Assembly (NCBI GenBank): GCA_964542765.1
Contig: CAZIVO010000092.1
Location: 1-15,139 of the forward strand
Length of the DNA: 15,139 nt
Direction of reading: 5' to 3'
DNA from: CAZIVO01 sp964542765
GTDB taxonomy: Bacteria; Planctomycetota; UBA1135; UBA2386
Of this stretch, positions 14,766 through 15,139 are shown in pieces. The position numbers and the translations under genes are program-made. Every line of letters begins with the position of its first letter. Within the stretch, counting starts at the first letter, position 1. The notes beneath the pieces were generated by a model. That model had not been told where the DNA came from, did no database searches, and saw only the letters and a program-made list of their open reading frames with translations.

Positions 14766-15139
14766 GTGTATCGAATCTGGATGGTCCCCTTACTGCTGTC
14801 GACCCTCGCCGTGGGGCAGAAGGATCCTCACTACCACTGGCGATTCGATCGTGCGCACCTTGAGGCTGGTGTCTTCCGTCCATTGGCAGGCGAATTGCCT
14901 TTGAAGTCGTCGACTCTGCTGGGGGGCGAATCCCGGTTCGTGGGCAAGGATGATGGCGAGAGCCTGATCCGATGGGCAGAAGATCCCCTCCTGCAGCCAC
15001 TCGCCTTGCTCGACTCGAAGCTCTTGCCGGCCAAGACAGTTTCCATTGAGGCCTGGGTAGCTGTCGATCGGGCGATGGCGTGGGGCGGGATCGTTTCTTG
15101 CCTGGAGGACAATGGGAGTTACGAGCGCGGATGGTTACT
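14766..15139 (+). CDS. Secreted protein with LamG/concanavalin-like domain, 3' truncated by the window
   Basis: The frame is open from GTG at 14766 to the window end (124 codons). Residues 1-18 (VYRIWMVPLLLSTLAVGQ) form a signal peptide. The mature part opens with YHWRFDRAHLEAGVFRPLAG and reaches LPAKTVSIEAWVAVD followed by GGIVSCLEDNGSYERGWLL, which is the pattern of a LamG-type concanavalin-like domain in planctomycete secreted proteins (IEAWV strand, GG-I turn, WLL strand). In that phylum such domains often precede cytochrome/DUF1549 or phosphoesterase domains, but the rest of this protein is outside the window. An ATG at 14781 is an alternative start that gives a shorter signal. No Shine-Dalgarno sequence precedes either. 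A TACAAT hexamer at 14751-14756 sits where a -10 box would give a nearly leaderless GTG start, but no -35 box was found. The gene diverges from the GroES-like gene across 247 bases. Confidence 0.72.
   Translation, partial: MYRIWMVPLLLSTLAVGQKDPHYHWRFDRAHLEAGVFRPLAGELPLKSSTLLGGESRFVGKDDGESLIRWAEDPLLQPLALLDSKLLPAKTVSIEAWVAVDRAMAWGGIVSCLEDNGSYERGWL

Overview
The window looks like part of a Planctomycetota chromosome, most likely from one of the lineages rich in secreted kelch and beta-structured proteins. The inference rests on protein families: a DUF1501 protein, a PSCyt1-DUF1549-DUF1553 cytochrome (a pair nearly diagnostic of Planctomycetota and relatives), a Tat-exported Gfo/Idh/MocA oxidoreductase, a lipoprotein SMP-30 propeller, and secreted proteins with short signal peptides ending in AQ. 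DNA is moderately GC-rich. No rRNA, tRNA, transposase, integrase or CRISPR array was seen.

Layout. Bases 1-124 are four imperfect 31-bp tandem repeats. They form the 3' end, as far as visible, of a leftward GTG-start gene for a secreted VWA-like protein (1-726). A rightward kelch protein (900-2282) diverges from it. Then come three leftward genes: an SMP-30 lipoprotein (7287-6241), the diheme PSCyt1/DUF1549/DUF1553 protein (6116-3798) and, one base after its stop, the DUF1501 protein (3796-2354). A 209-bp divergent region precedes two rightward genes: a two-domain alpha/beta hydrolase of the acetyl-xylan-esterase type (7497-9653) and the Gfo/Idh/MocA protein (9810-11111). Next are three leftward genes: an Ig-like plus S41 protease (12531-11194), a beta-rich secreted protein of unknown function (13838-12747) and an enlarged GroES-like protein (14518-14129). 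The window ends in the start of a rightward LamG-type secreted protein (14766 to the edge).

Ten of the eleven genes encode proteins with an apparent export signal. The middle block (SMP-30, PSCyt1/DUF1549/DUF1553, DUF1501, esterase-like hydrolase, Gfo/Idh/MocA) fits extracytoplasmic carbohydrate breakdown and oxidation; this is inferred from family content, not shown. Four genes use non-ATG starts (GTG at 726, 9810 and 14766; TTG at 7287).

The observations most worth a second look are: the frame-shifting 31-bp repeats fused to the VWA-like gene; a C-terminal module with conserved spacing shared by the kelch protein and the protein at 12747-13838; the second hydrolase domain without a nucleophile; and the GroES-like protein with a proline-rich insertion.
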